Origin: Mycolicibacterium sediminis | GTDB lineage: Bacteria > Actinomycetota > Actinomycetes > Mycobacteriales > Mycobacteriaceae | NCBI RefSeq assembly: GCF_010731735.1 | Contig: NZ_AP022588.1 | Location: forward strand, 1,922,001-1,986,000 | Direction: 5' to 3' | Length of the DNA stretch: 64,000 nucleotides | Translations under genes and position numbers: made by a program | In this document: piece after piece, positions 32,461-40,571 of the stretch | Layout of the letters: every line of letters begins with the position of its first letter | Position numbering within the stretch: the first letter of the stretch is position 1 | The notes under the pieces: generated by a model | The model's input: only the letters and a program-made list of their open reading frames with translations | What the model was told of the DNA's origin: nothing | Database searches by the model: none

Positions 32461-33215
32461 CGGCCATGACGGCGCTCAACGCCGAACGGATCAAACTCGT
32501 CACCATTCGGTCACCGCTGTGGTCGGCGTTGGCGGCGGCCGCGCTCAGCCTCGGCGTGGCGGCCCTGCAGGGTGCGACGGCGTACGGCGCGGCAGGTCTG
32601 GCACCGCAGCAGGCCGCGATGGGCGTGGCCGTGTTCGGCGTGCCGCTGCTCATGGTGGTCGCCGCGATGACCGTGACGGGCGAGTACCGCACCGGGACCA
32701 TCCGGTACACGTTCGCGGCGACGCCGAACCGGACGCTCGTACTGGCCGCCAAAGCCGTTGTCTGCGCGCTGTTCTCCGCGGTGTTCACCGTCGTCCTGGT
32801 GATCGCGGCGGTCGCGGTCGCCCGGCTGTCGGCCGATCCTATGATCGGTGCCGACCTGTCGCTCGCCGGTCCGGAGGTGTGGCGACTCGCCCTCGCGCTC
32901 GCGGTGTTCGCCGCCGTCGCCGCGGTGCTGGGGGTCGCGGTGGGCGCGCTGGTACGGCACGCCGCCGGCGCGGTCGCGATTCTGCTGCTGTGGCCGCTCG
33001 TCGTCGAACCCATCCTCGGCAACCTGCCGACCGTCGGGCCACGCATCGGACCCTTCCTGCCGTTCGGCAACGTGTTCACGTTCGCCGACGTGCAGTGGCT
33101 GTTCCCGACCTATGCGATGCCGTGGGGCCCGTTCGGGTCGCTGTGCTACTTCGTCGTCGTCGTCGCGGTGGCCTTCGCCGCTGCCACCGTCGTGGTCGGT
33201 TCCCGCGACGCGTGA
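32457..33215 (+). CDS. ABC transporter permease (ABC-2 type)
   Basis: 252 residues with six hydrophobic segments. Between TM2 and TM3 lies EYRTGTIRYTFAATPNR, the conserved ABC-2 loop after the coupling helix. ATG at 32457 overlaps the ATPase stop, making a two-component exporter. The cargo is not evident; similar pairs export lipids, peptides or drugs. Confidence 0.88.
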   Translation: MTAMTALNAERIKLVTIRSPLWSALAAAALSLGVAALQGATAYGAAGLAPQQAAMGVAVFGVPLLMVVAAMTVTGEYRTGTIRYTFAATPNRTLVLAAKAVVCALFSAVFTVVLVIAAVAVARLSADPMIGADLSLAGPEVWRLALALAVFAAVAAVLGVAVGALVRHAAGAVAILLLWPLVVEPILGNLPTVGPRIGPFLPFGNVFTFADVQWLFPTYAMPWGPFGSLCYFVVVVAVAFAAATVVVGSRDA

Positions 33216-33229
33216 CTAACGTGGGGACG

Positions 33230-34735
33230 ATGCGGCAGGGATCTCGGATCACGATGGTGATCCTCACGGTGACGATGTTGGTGCTGGCCGGTTGTGGACG
33301 ATCGTCGTCGCCGGAGGCCCCGTCGAGCGCACCCGCGCCGGACGCCGGCGCTGCTGCGGACTTCGCCCGACAGCAGCAGGACAGGGTGACCGTCGATGCG
33401 ATGATGGCGCACCTGGGCAAGCTGCAGGAGATCGCGAACGCCAACGGCGGCAACCGCGCGCTCGGCACGCCCGGGTACGCGGCCAGCGTCGACTACGTCG
33501 CCGGGGTGTTGCGCGACAAGGGTTTCGACGTCACGACCGACGAGTTCGAGGTCCGGCTGCCCTTCGCCGACGAGCCGGCGCTGTCGGTGGGCGGGGCGAC
33601 CGTGAAGGCGACCCCGCTGAACTACACCATCGGCACGCCGCCCGAGGGCGTCACCGGCAGGCTGGTGCCCGCCCGTGTCGACGAGACCCCGGGGTGCGCG
33701 CCCGCCGACTACGACGGCCTGCCGGTCGAGGGCGCCGTCGTGCTCGTCGACCGCGGCTCGTGCGCCTTCGGCATCAAGCAGCAGATCGCCGCCGATCGCG
33801 GGGCGCGCGCCATGATCGTCGTCAACAACGTCGACGGCGACCAAATCGGTGGCACGCTCGGCGCCACCGCGGACGTCAAGATCCCCGTCGTCGGCATCAC
33901 CAAGGCCGACGGCGCGCGACTGCGTCAGAATCCCGGCGAGGTCGTGCTCAAGCTCAACGCCGGCGTGCGCGTGGAGCGCACGCGCAACGTCGTCGCCCAG
34001 ACCAAGACCGGCGACACGTCGAACGTCGTGATGGCGGGTGCCCACCTCGACTCCGTGCCCGAGGGCCCGGGCATCAACGACAACGGCTCCGGCGTGGCCG
34101 CCGTGCTGGAAACCGCGGTGCAGCTGGGGAGTTCACCGCAGGTGCGCAACGCCGTGCGGTTCGGGTTCTGGGGTGCCGAGGAACTCGGGCTGATCGGGTC
34201 CACCAAGTACGTGCAGACCCTCGACGTCGAGGCGCTCAAGGACATCGCGCTCTACCTCAACTTCGACATGCTGGCGTCGCCCAATCCGGGCTACTTCACC
34301 TACGACGGCGACCAGTCGGCGCCGCCGTCGCCCGGTGGGGTGCCGCGCGTGCCGGAGGGGTCCGCGGGCATCGAGCGGACGCTGACCGCCTACCTCGACG
34401 GAGCGGGAAAGCAGGGGCGCGACACCGGCTTCGACGGCCGTTCCGACTACGACGGGTTCACTCAGGCGGGCGTTCCTTCCGGCGGACTGTTCGCCGGCGC
34501 CGAGGACAACAAGACGCCTGAGGAGGCGGACCTGTGGGGCGGCCAGGGCGAGAAGCCGTTCGACCCGAACTACCACAAGCCCGGTGACACGATCGAGAAC
34601 ATCGACCGCACGGCCTTCGAGATCCAGGGTCGCGGCGTGGCCTACGCGGTGGGGCTGTACGCGCAGGACGAGACGGGGCGCAACGGCGTCCCCATCCGCG
34701 AGGACCGCACCCGGCACGTGGTGAAGGACCAGTGA
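33230..34735 (+). CDS. lpqL: M28 family aminopeptidase lipoprotein LpqL
   Basis: Exported zinc peptidase anchored by lipid: the lipobox LVLAGC gives lipid Cys22. 501 residues with a PA domain at about 135-240 (GAVVLVDRGSCAFGIKQ) and an M28 catalytic domain. All expected residues are present: H272 (GAHLDS), D284 (GINDNGSG), E317/E318 (GAEELG), D346 (LNFDM) and H449 (YHKPGDT). ATG at 33230 has no strong ribosome site. The position after thiG matches Rv0417-Rv0418. Its stop overlaps the start of the paralogue. Confidence 0.92.
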   Translation: MRQGSRITMVILTVTMLVLAGCGRSSSPEAPSSAPAPDAGAAADFARQQQDRVTVDAMMAHLGKLQEIANANGGNRALGTPGYAASVDYVAGVLRDKGFDVTTDEFEVRLPFADEPALSVGGATVKATPLNYTIGTPPEGVTGRLVPARVDETPGCAPADYDGLPVEGAVVLVDRGSCAFGIKQQIAADRGARAMIVVNNVDGDQIGGTLGATADVKIPVVGITKADGARLRQNPGEVVLKLNAGVRVERTRNVVAQTKTGDTSNVVMAGAHLDSVPEGPGINDNGSGVAAVLETAVQLGSSPQVRNAVRFGFWGAEELGLIGSTKYVQTLDVEALKDIALYLNFDMLASPNPGYFTYDGDQSAPPSPGGVPRVPEGSAGIERTLTAYLDGAGKQGRDTGFDGRSDYDGFTQAGVPSGGLFAGAEDNKTPEEADLWGGQGEKPFDPNYHKPGDTIENIDRTAFEIQGRGVAYAVGLYAQDETGRNGVPIREDRTRHVVKDQ

Positions 34736-36165
34736 CGCGGACCGTCGCCGGTGCGGTCGCCGCGGTGGCGGTCGTCGTGCTCGCGGCGTGCAGTGCGCCC
34801 GAGAAGGCCGCGGAGCCGGTCGATCTGGCGCGCGACCTGGCCGCGAAGGTCACCGTCGACGGGATGTTCGGCCACCTGCAGCGGTTGAGCGACATCGCCG
34901 ACGAGCACGGCGGCAGCAGGGCGGACGGCACGCCCGGTTACGACGCGAGCGTGGACTACGTCGCGGGAGTGTTGCGCGACAACGGCTTCGACGTCGAGAC
35001 CGCGGACTTCGACCGCGTCGTGCTGGCGGCGGCGGGTGCCCCGACGCTGACGGTCGGCGGTCGCAGCTTCCCGGTGGACCAGGCGTCGCTGCTGGTCCCC
35101 ACCCCCGCCGGCGGGTTGACCGCGCAGACCCTCCGGCCCGAGAAGTCAGCAGGGTGCACGACGGCCGACTACGGCGACGTGCGGGTGCGCGGCGCGATCG
35201 TGGTCGTCGACGACGCCGACTGCTCGCTGGTGGAAAAGCAGAACGTGGCGACCGGCGAGGGTGCGGTGGGTCTGCTGGTGGTCAGCGACTCCGGTGCGCC
35301 GGGGTTGTTCACGCCGGGCTACTACCAGCAGCTGAAGGGGCCCGTCGCGGTGATCGGTAGCGATGCCGATGCCGCGCTGCGCCGCACCTCCGCTCGGGTG
35401 AAGCTGGTGCTCGATGCGAAGTCGCGCACCGTGACGTCGCGGAACGTGCTGGCGCAGACGAAGACCGGTGATCCGCACCGGGTGATCGTCGCGGGCACCA
35501 ACCTGGACTCCGCGCCTCGCAGTCCCGGGCTGAACGCCGACGGGTCGGGTGTCGCGGCGGTGCTGGAGACGGCGGTGCGGCTCGGCTCGTCGCCCGATGT
35601 CACCAACGCGGTGCGGTTCGCGTTCTGGGGTGCGGGGGAGGCGGGCCAGGAGGGATCGACGAAGTACCTCGCGGGTCTCGGCGGTGATGGCGAGGCCGAC
35701 CTCGCGATGTACCTGAACGCCGATCAGATCGGCTCGACCAACGCCGGGTACTTCACCTACGACGGCGACCAGTCCGGTGCGCCCAACCCGCAGGTGCCCG
35801 CCGCCAGCGTCCCGGCCGGGTCTGCCGGCATCGAGCGGACGCTGGCCGGATACCTCAACCTGGCGGGCAAGCGGCCCGCGGATCAGCCGCTCGGACGGTC
35901 GGGCGACTACGCCCCGTTCCTTGCCGCGGGCATCCCGATCGGCGGCATCACCACAGGTGCGGCCGGCCGGAAGACCGAGGTGCAGGCCCGGCTGTGGGGT
36001 GGCCAAGCGGGTCAACCGTTCGACCCCGCGTACCGCACCCGCCGCGACACCATCGCCAACGTCGACCGCGACGCACTCGGGATCACCGGGCCCGCTGTGG
36101 CTTTCGTCGTCGGTACCTACGCGGCGTCGACGGACGGGCCGAACGGGCTGCCGTCGCGCGGTTAG
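34732..36165 (+). CDS. M28-like lipoprotein with degenerate active site
   Basis: 477 residues, homologous to LpqL along its length. It has lipobox VLAAC (Cys20), a PA domain (GAIVVVDDADCSLVEKQ) and the M28 fold (FYF/GYFTYDGDQSGA, AGSAGIERTL, LWGGQAGQPFDP). Four of the six key residues are changed: His to N257 (GTNLDS), bridging Asp to A269 (GLNADGSG), catalytic Glu to G302 (GAGEAG) and the last His to R435 (YRTRRDT). E303 and D331 remain. It is therefore probably not a zinc peptidase but could still bind peptides. GTG at 34732 overlaps the lpqL TGA. Confidence 0.88.
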   Translation: MTRTVAGAVAAVAVVVLAACSAPEKAAEPVDLARDLAAKVTVDGMFGHLQRLSDIADEHGGSRADGTPGYDASVDYVAGVLRDNGFDVETADFDRVVLAAAGAPTLTVGGRSFPVDQASLLVPTPAGGLTAQTLRPEKSAGCTTADYGDVRVRGAIVVVDDADCSLVEKQNVATGEGAVGLLVVSDSGAPGLFTPGYYQQLKGPVAVIGSDADAALRRTSARVKLVLDAKSRTVTSRNVLAQTKTGDPHRVIVAGTNLDSAPRSPGLNADGSGVAAVLETAVRLGSSPDVTNAVRFAFWGAGEAGQEGSTKYLAGLGGDGEADLAMYLNADQIGSTNAGYFTYDGDQSGAPNPQVPAASVPAGSAGIERTLAGYLNLAGKRPADQPLGRSGDYAPFLAAGIPIGGITTGAAGRKTEVQARLWGGQAGQPFDPAYRTRRDTIANVDRDALGITGPAVAFVVGTYAASTDGPNGLPSRG

Positions 36166-36944
36166 CCGGGGCGTCCGCGCAGTCGGACGGACAGGCACGT
36201 CACGCAGCCCTCGAGCTTCTCGTACTCGGAGATGTCGACCTGCACGGTGCGGTAGCCGCGGTCCTCGAAGATCTTGGCGCTCTCCGGCGCGGCCGCCGAC
36301 ATCAGGAGCAGGTCGTCGCCGAGCAGGACGACGTGTGCGCCCGGCTCCTCCGGGACGGCGAGGAAGCGGTCACCCCAGACGCTCGTGTCGTCGACGACGG
36401 GCTCGTAGCCGATCACCGTGCCGTCGGGCAGGGCCGTGACGGCGGACTTCAGGTGTAGCACCTTGGTCAGGGGCACCGTCACGACGTGCGCGCCGAGCGG
36501 CTCGAGATGGGTTCGAAGCTGTTCGATCGCAGCGTCATTCGTGCGACCACCTCGGCCGACCCAGACGGTTCCGCCGTGCTTGAGGACGTCGCCGCCGTCC
36601 AGGGTGCCGGGCGCCTCGATGTGCGCGATGCGGTAGCCCTGCGCACGCACCGCCTCCTCGGCCGCGGCCGTCTCGGGCTTGCGTTGATCGGCACCGGGAC
36701 GGCTGATGACGGCGAGGTCGCCGTAGACGACCATCGTGTCCTCGACGAAGACGGAGTCCGGGCACTCCGGTGCGAGCGGCACCTCGTGCGTCGTCCATCC
36801 CGCATCGGTGAGGGCGGCGACGTAACCGTCCCACTGTCGTTGCGCGAGTTCGACGTCGACGTCCTCGCTGCGGTCGATGTGGGTGACGAGTCCTTCGTTC
36901 AGTCGGGGTGACGGTCTGCGGACGAGGGCGTGGCGGGCGGACAT
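36162..36944 (-). CDS. ddaH: Dimethylarginine dimethylaminohydrolase-like amidinohydrolase
   Basis: 260 residues of the pentein (guanidino-modifying) fold. The expected catalytic residues are visible: H164 (VLHLKS), C250 in EGCVTCLSVR, and FVEDT at 66-70. LDGGDVLKHG and GRGGRTNDAAIEQL are also typical of DDAH, which cleaves N-methylated arginines to citrulline and methylamines. Arginine deiminase activity is less likely at this length. ATG at 36944. The 221 bp upstream to the IS target site hold no recognisable gene or RNA. Confidence 0.85.
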   Translation of the reverse strand: MSARHALVRRPSPRLNEGLVTHIDRSEDVDVELAQRQWDGYVAALTDAGWTTHEVPLAPECPDSVFVEDTMVVYGDLAVISRPGADQRKPETAAAEEAVRAQGYRIAHIEAPGTLDGGDVLKHGGTVWVGRGGRTNDAAIEQLRTHLEPLGAHVVTVPLTKVLHLKSAVTALPDGTVIGYEPVVDDTSVWGDRFLAVPEEPGAHVVLLGDDLLLMSAAAPESAKIFEDRGYRTVQVDISEYEKLEGCVTCLSVRLRGRPG

Positions 36945-37165
36945 GGATCGATGCTGTCATGGTGGTCGGGCCTTCGGCGACACTTGGGTGGTCTTCGGAT
37001 GTGGGGCGCGAGTGTGTGCGGTGAGCACTTCCGCTCCATGACGACGAGAGTCTGCTCGTCCGCTTGCTCGAGTACTGCCGCCGGCGACGGACTGGGATCG
37101 ATGGGTTCACTACTCAGCCTTGGTGGACGAAAATCAGGCAGGGCCCCACGGTGTCCTCGAAAAGG

Positions 37166-37180
37166 CAGTGCTATGTCGGT
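37166..37180. repeat. Target-site duplication, left copy
   Basis: CAGTGCTATGTCGGT, repeated exactly at 38623-38637, directly abutting the left TGT end of the insertion sequence. A 15-bp duplication is at the long end of what is known for IS481-type elements. Confidence 0.93.
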
Positions 37181-37230
37181 TGTCATCTCTTAGGACATGG
37201 GTGACAGTTCTGCATCAGGACATCGGTGAC
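37181..37230 (+). repeat. Left inverted repeat with subterminal repeats
   Basis: 50-bp left terminal repeat. GGTGAC cores lie at 37200 and 37225, with a weaker third copy at 37249 just inside; the first and third are followed by (G/C)TTCTGCA. These probably are transposase binding sites. Confidence 0.85.
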
Positions 37231-37277
37231 GTTTCGGTTGGTCTTGGTGGTGACACTTCTGCACCGAGGCTGCCGGG

Positions 37278-38562
37278 GTGGCTGTCAATGAACCCATCGA
37301 TCCTCGCGTCCGGCTGGCGATCTCGCAGTGGCCCGATGACGCGCCGCGGGGTGCGGTCTCGACGTTCTGCGCCGAGCACGGTATCTCAAGAAAGTCGTTC
37401 TACGCGTTACGTCAACGCGCGATAGCCGACGGGCAGGCCGCGGTGCTGCAACCGAGGACACGACGACCGAAGTCGAGTCCGTCGAGGTTGAGTGATGAGG
37501 TCAAGGCGCAGGCAGTGGCGGTACGTGCTGCCCTGGAGGCCTCCGGACTGGATCACGGGCCGATCAGTGTGCACGACAAGATGCACGCGATGGGCCTGCC
37601 GCAGGTGCCGTCCACGGCGGCGCTGGCGCGGATCTTCCGGGAGGCCGGCGTGGCTCGGCTCGAGCCGAAGAAAAAGGCCCGTTCGGCGTGGCGACGGTTC
37701 GTCTACCCGGCACCGAATGCGTGCTGGCAACTCGACGCGACCGAGTACGTCCTCAGCGGCGGGCGCACGTGCGTGATCTTCCAGCTCATCGACGACCACT
37801 CCCGCTACGCGGTCGCCTCCCACGTGGCGTGGTCTGAGACGGCCCAGGCCGCCATCGCAGTGTTCGACAAGGCCGTCGCCGATCGTGGTGTACCCCAACG
37901 ACTGTTGTCCGACAACGGGGCCGCGCTCAACCCGTCCCGGCGCGGACACCTCGGCCGACTCGTCAGTCATGTGGGCGCCCTAGGCGTGCAGACCATCACC
38001 GGCAAGCCCTACAAGCCGACCACCCAGGGCAAGAACGAACGCTTCCATCAGACCCTGTTCCGCTACCTCGACAAGCAACCGCTCGCCGGATCGCTGGCCG
38101 AACTCCAAGCCCAGGGTCGACGCGTTCGACCACCTCTACAACACCGAACGCCCCCACCAGGGCCTGCCCGGTCGCATCACCCCGCAGACGGCGTGGGACG
38201 CCACCCCCCACGCCGATCCGCCCCGTCCCCAGCCGGACCGGCCGATCTACCCAGCGCCCGTTCCGAGCGCCTACCGCAGGCCCCGCACTCCGCCACCACC
38301 GAACCTGCCCGCCAACACCCGTGCCAGAACGATCAGCACTGCGGGGACCATTCATCTGGACACGGTCACCTACCGAGTCGACGCACAACGCGCCTTCGAG
38401 CAGGTCCTCGTCGTCACCGTCGACGACCAGGTCATCATCACCGACCTTCAGGGCGAAGTCCTCGCCGAGCACACCCGACCCGCACCCGGTATTCGATACG
38501 TCGGCAACGGTCGACCACGGGGCCCACGCCCCAAAACCGACAGACCGTCACCGAAGTCCTGA
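37278..38562 (+). pseudogene. IS481-type DDE transposase, frameshifted
   Basis: GTG at 37278 opens a protein with an N-terminal helix-turn-helix (STFCAEHGISRKSFYALRQRA) and an rve/DDE core: LDATEYVLSGG, LIDDHSRYAV, LLSDNGAAL and GKNERFHQTLFRYL. After AELQAQ the reading frame shifts at the GGG of 38114-38116. Dropping one G restores VDAFDHLYNTERPHQGLPG and a ~149-residue tail ending at TGA 38560-38562, giving ~428 residues in total. In the unshifted frame the core is followed by about 150 unrelated residues. The last codons lie in the right subterminal repeats. Inactive unless programmed frameshifting occurs or the extra G is a sequencing error. Confidence 0.85.
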
Positions 38563-38572
38563 CACATCAACT

Positions 38573-38622
38573 GTCACCGAAGTCCTGATGCAGAACTGTC
38601 ACCTATGTCCTGAGACATCACA
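38573..38622 (-). repeat. Right inverted repeat with subterminal repeats
   Basis: Reverse complement of the left end, outermost bases TGTGATGTCT. GTCACC cores at 38547, 38573 and 38598 mirror the left array. The transposase stop codon falls in the innermost copy. Confidence 0.85.
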
Positions 38623-38637
38623 CAGTGCTATGTCGGT
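38623..38637. repeat. Target-site duplication, right copy
   Basis: CAGTGCTATGTCGGT, identical to 37166-37180. It occupies the expected -35 region of the DUF222/HNH gene promoter, so the duplication keeps the native promoter sequence intact despite the insertion. Confidence 0.93.
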
Positions 38638-38646
38638 CACGTCCTG

Positions 38647-38667
38647 TAGAATCGAACACATGTTCGA
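38647..38667 (+). promoter_or_regulatory. -10 box and LexA (SOS) box of the DUF222/HNH gene
   Basis: TAGAAT at 38647-38652 is a good -10. TCGAACACATGTTCGA at 38652-38667 is a perfect mycobacterial SOS box (TCGAAC-N4-GTTCGA). It overlaps the last base of the -10 and contains the ATG at 38660. The expected transcription start (~38659-38660) makes the mRNA leaderless. LexA would block both RNA polymerase and the start, with release on DNA damage. Confidence 0.9.
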
Positions 38668-40132
38668 TTCATCCGATCCCGCGGTGCTGCTGTTGCAGCG
38701 GATGGGGTCGGCGGCGCGTACGGAGGCCCAGGCCGCCGCGCAGCGGCTGGTGGCGATCGCGGACTTCATGCAGTTGCGCCTCGCCGAGGGTGGGGACGGT
38801 ACCGAGGAGTGGTGGGTGGATGCGACCGGGGCGGCGACGGTGGAGATCGCCGCCGCCCTCGGAGTATCCCGCGGCCAGGCCGGCGCTCATGTCCGGTATG
38901 CCCGGGCGCTACGGGAGCAGTTGCCGCTGCTGGGGGAACGGTTCCTCGCCGGCGACGTCGACGAAGCGACGTTTCGGGCGGCGGCGTTCCGGACCGGGTT
39001 GATCCTCGACGACGCGATTCTGGCCGGGGTGGACGCCGTCCTCGCGCGGCGGGCACCACGCTGGGGCCGGTTGAACCGGACCGCGCTGGACGCCCGGATC
39101 GACGCGATCGTCGCCGAGGTCGACCTCGACGCGGTCCGGCGCCGCGAACACCGCGTCGCCGACCGTGGGGTGACGATCGAGGGCATCGAACACGGCCTGG
39201 CCTACGTCACCGCGACGGTGTACGCCACCGATGCGGCGGCGGTGTCGGCGCGGCTGACCGAGTTGGCGAACACGGTGTGCGGCGACGATCCGCGGACGTT
39301 CGCGCAGCGGCGCGCGGATGCGATGGCCGCGCTGGCGGTCGGGGCGGCCCGGATGGCGTGCCACTGCCGCCGCGACGACTGCCCCGCCGGCGGCACCGGG
39401 GTGACCAGTGCGGTCGTCATCCACGTCGTCGCCGACCAGGCCGCCCTGGACGGGGATCGGCGCGGGGTCGCGGTCACCGCGGGGTATGAGGGGGTGATCC
39501 CGCCGGAGGTCGTCGCGGAGTTGGCCCGGGACTCCCGGCTGCGCCCGGTCCTGCACCCCGGGACGGCGGCGGAACCGGAGTGTGGGTATCGGCCGTCGCG
39601 GGGGTTGGCGAACTTCGTGCGGGCCCGGGACCTGACGTGCCGGTTCCCCGGGTGTGAGGTGGCGGCGTTCGACTGCGACGTCGACCACACGGTGCCGTGG
39701 TCGGCCGGTGGGCGCACCCACGCGTCGAACCTGAAGTGCCTGTGCCGGTTCCACCACTTGTGCAAGACGTTCTGGGGGTGGCGTGACGAGCAGGCCCCGG
39801 ACGGGACGGTGCTGTGGACCTCCCCGGCCGGGGAGTGCTACCCCACCTCCCCGGGTAGTGGGGAGGTGTTCCCCGCACTGAGCGTCCCGACCGGACCCGC
39901 CACCCCCGCCAACGCTGGCGGGGAGTCCGGTGGTGACCGCACGGCGATGATGCCGCGCCGGCGTCAGACCCGCACCAAGCAGCAGGCCGCCGACATCCTC
40001 GCCGAACGACACGCCAACCGGGAACGGCGGATCAACCCGCCACCCCTGCACCGCTGCGAAGAGGACTACACCTACGAGGAAACCTTCCTCGAAAACCGCA
40101 TGCGCCAACCCGAACCACCACCACCGTTCTAG
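38660..40132 (+). CDS. DUF222 / HNH endonuclease, 13E12 repeat family
   Basis: 490 residues. The N-terminal DUF222 region (about 1-290) includes the helix-turn-helix-like ATVEIAAALGVSRGQAGAHV. The C-terminal HNH nuclease has FVRARDLTCRFPGCEVAAFDCDVDHTVPW, GGRTHASNLKCLCRFHHLCKT and conserved Cys pairs. The low-complexity C-terminus is Pro-rich. The 13E12 family is a repeated, often SOS-inducible mycobacterial family tied to mobile or repetitive DNA. The gene is intact and starts inside its own SOS box. Its stop shares CTAG with the convergent PPOX gene. Confidence 0.93.
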   Translation: MFDSSDPAVLLLQRMGSAARTEAQAAAQRLVAIADFMQLRLAEGGDGTEEWWVDATGAATVEIAAALGVSRGQAGAHVRYARALREQLPLLGERFLAGDVDEATFRAAAFRTGLILDDAILAGVDAVLARRAPRWGRLNRTALDARIDAIVAEVDLDAVRRREHRVADRGVTIEGIEHGLAYVTATVYATDAAAVSARLTELANTVCGDDPRTFAQRRADAMAALAVGAARMACHCRRDDCPAGGTGVTSAVVIHVVADQAALDGDRRGVAVTAGYEGVIPPEVVAELARDSRLRPVLHPGTAAEPECGYRPSRGLANFVRARDLTCRFPGCEVAAFDCDVDHTVPWSAGGRTHASNLKCLCRFHHLCKTFWGWRDEQAPDGTVLWTSPAGECYPTSPGSGEVFPALSVPTGPATPANAGGESGGDRTAMMPRRRQTRTKQQAADILAERHANRERRINPPPLHRCEEDYTYEETFLENRMRQPEPPPPF

Positions 40133-40551
40133 TCGGCGAGGTCGAACGCGGCGATCACCTTGGTCGGCGTGACTCGCACGACGAGTTCGCCCGGCACTGC
40201 GTTGCGGCGGCCGAACTCGTCGGCACGATCGGCACCCATGTAGCGACCGCCGATCCGGGTGGCGGTGTCGAGCAACTCGTCGGGATCCTCACCCGTCGAC
40301 GCAATGCCCTGCACCTGGACGAACGAGAACGGCGGATCCTGCGCGTCGACGCAGATGACGACCCGTGGGTCACGGGCCAGCGCGCGTCCCTTGGCCGTGT
40401 CGCTGCCGGTGTTGAAGACGAGCTGGCCGCCCTCGACGATGAACCACACCGGCGCGACCAGCGGCCGGCCGTCCGATGCGACGTAGCCCAGCTTGCCGGT
40501 GCGGGTGCCTTCGGAGAGGAAGGCGATGACGTCGTCGGTGAGGTGGTCCAT
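40129..40551 (-). CDS. PPOX-class F420-dependent split-barrel protein
   Basis: 140 residues of the pyridoxamine-oxidase-like split barrel (FDOR-B type): LGYVASDGRPLVAPVWFIVEGGQLVF, VVICVDAQDPPFSFVQVQG and the C-terminal VVRVTPTKVIAAFDLAD. In mycobacteria these small proteins use F420H2, consistent with fgd1 in this genome. The substrate is unknown. ATG at 40551. It lies 20 bp downstream of the transporter gene and may be cotranscribed with it. Confidence 0.82.
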   Translation of the reverse strand: MDHLTDDVIAFLSEGTRTGKLGYVASDGRPLVAPVWFIVEGGQLVFNTGSDTAKGRALARDPRVVICVDAQDPPFSFVQVQGIASTGEDPDELLDTATRIGGRYMGADRADEFGRRNAVPGELVVRVTPTKVIAAFDLAD

Positions 40552-40571
40552 CTCCCCAGCCTAGGACTCGC

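Larger units (their letters stand above)
37181..38622 (+). mobile_element. IS481-like insertion sequence, 1442 bp, complete
   Basis: Bounded by inverted ends that start with TGT and by perfect 15-bp target duplications. The left 50 bp (TGTCATCTCTTAGGACATGG then GTGACAGTTCTGCATCAGGA, ending CGGTGAC) match the right end in reverse complement with five mismatches. The single transposase gene carries a DDE core but has a one-base frameshift. Each end also holds three GGTGAC-centred subrepeats about 25 bp apart. The element lies between ddaH and a DUF222/HNH gene. The intact duplication argues for a simple, fairly recent transposition. Confidence 0.93.

Noticed and set aside
34732..36165. Calling the second M28 lipoprotein LpqM because it follows lpqL
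   Set aside because: It is an M28/PA protein related to LpqL itself, and not recognisably the LpqM peptidase; position alone is not enough.
36945..37165. A remnant gene or second IS fragment upstream of the insertion
   Set aside because: No frame shows a recognisable protein and no inverted repeats were seen; treated as ordinary intergenic DNA.
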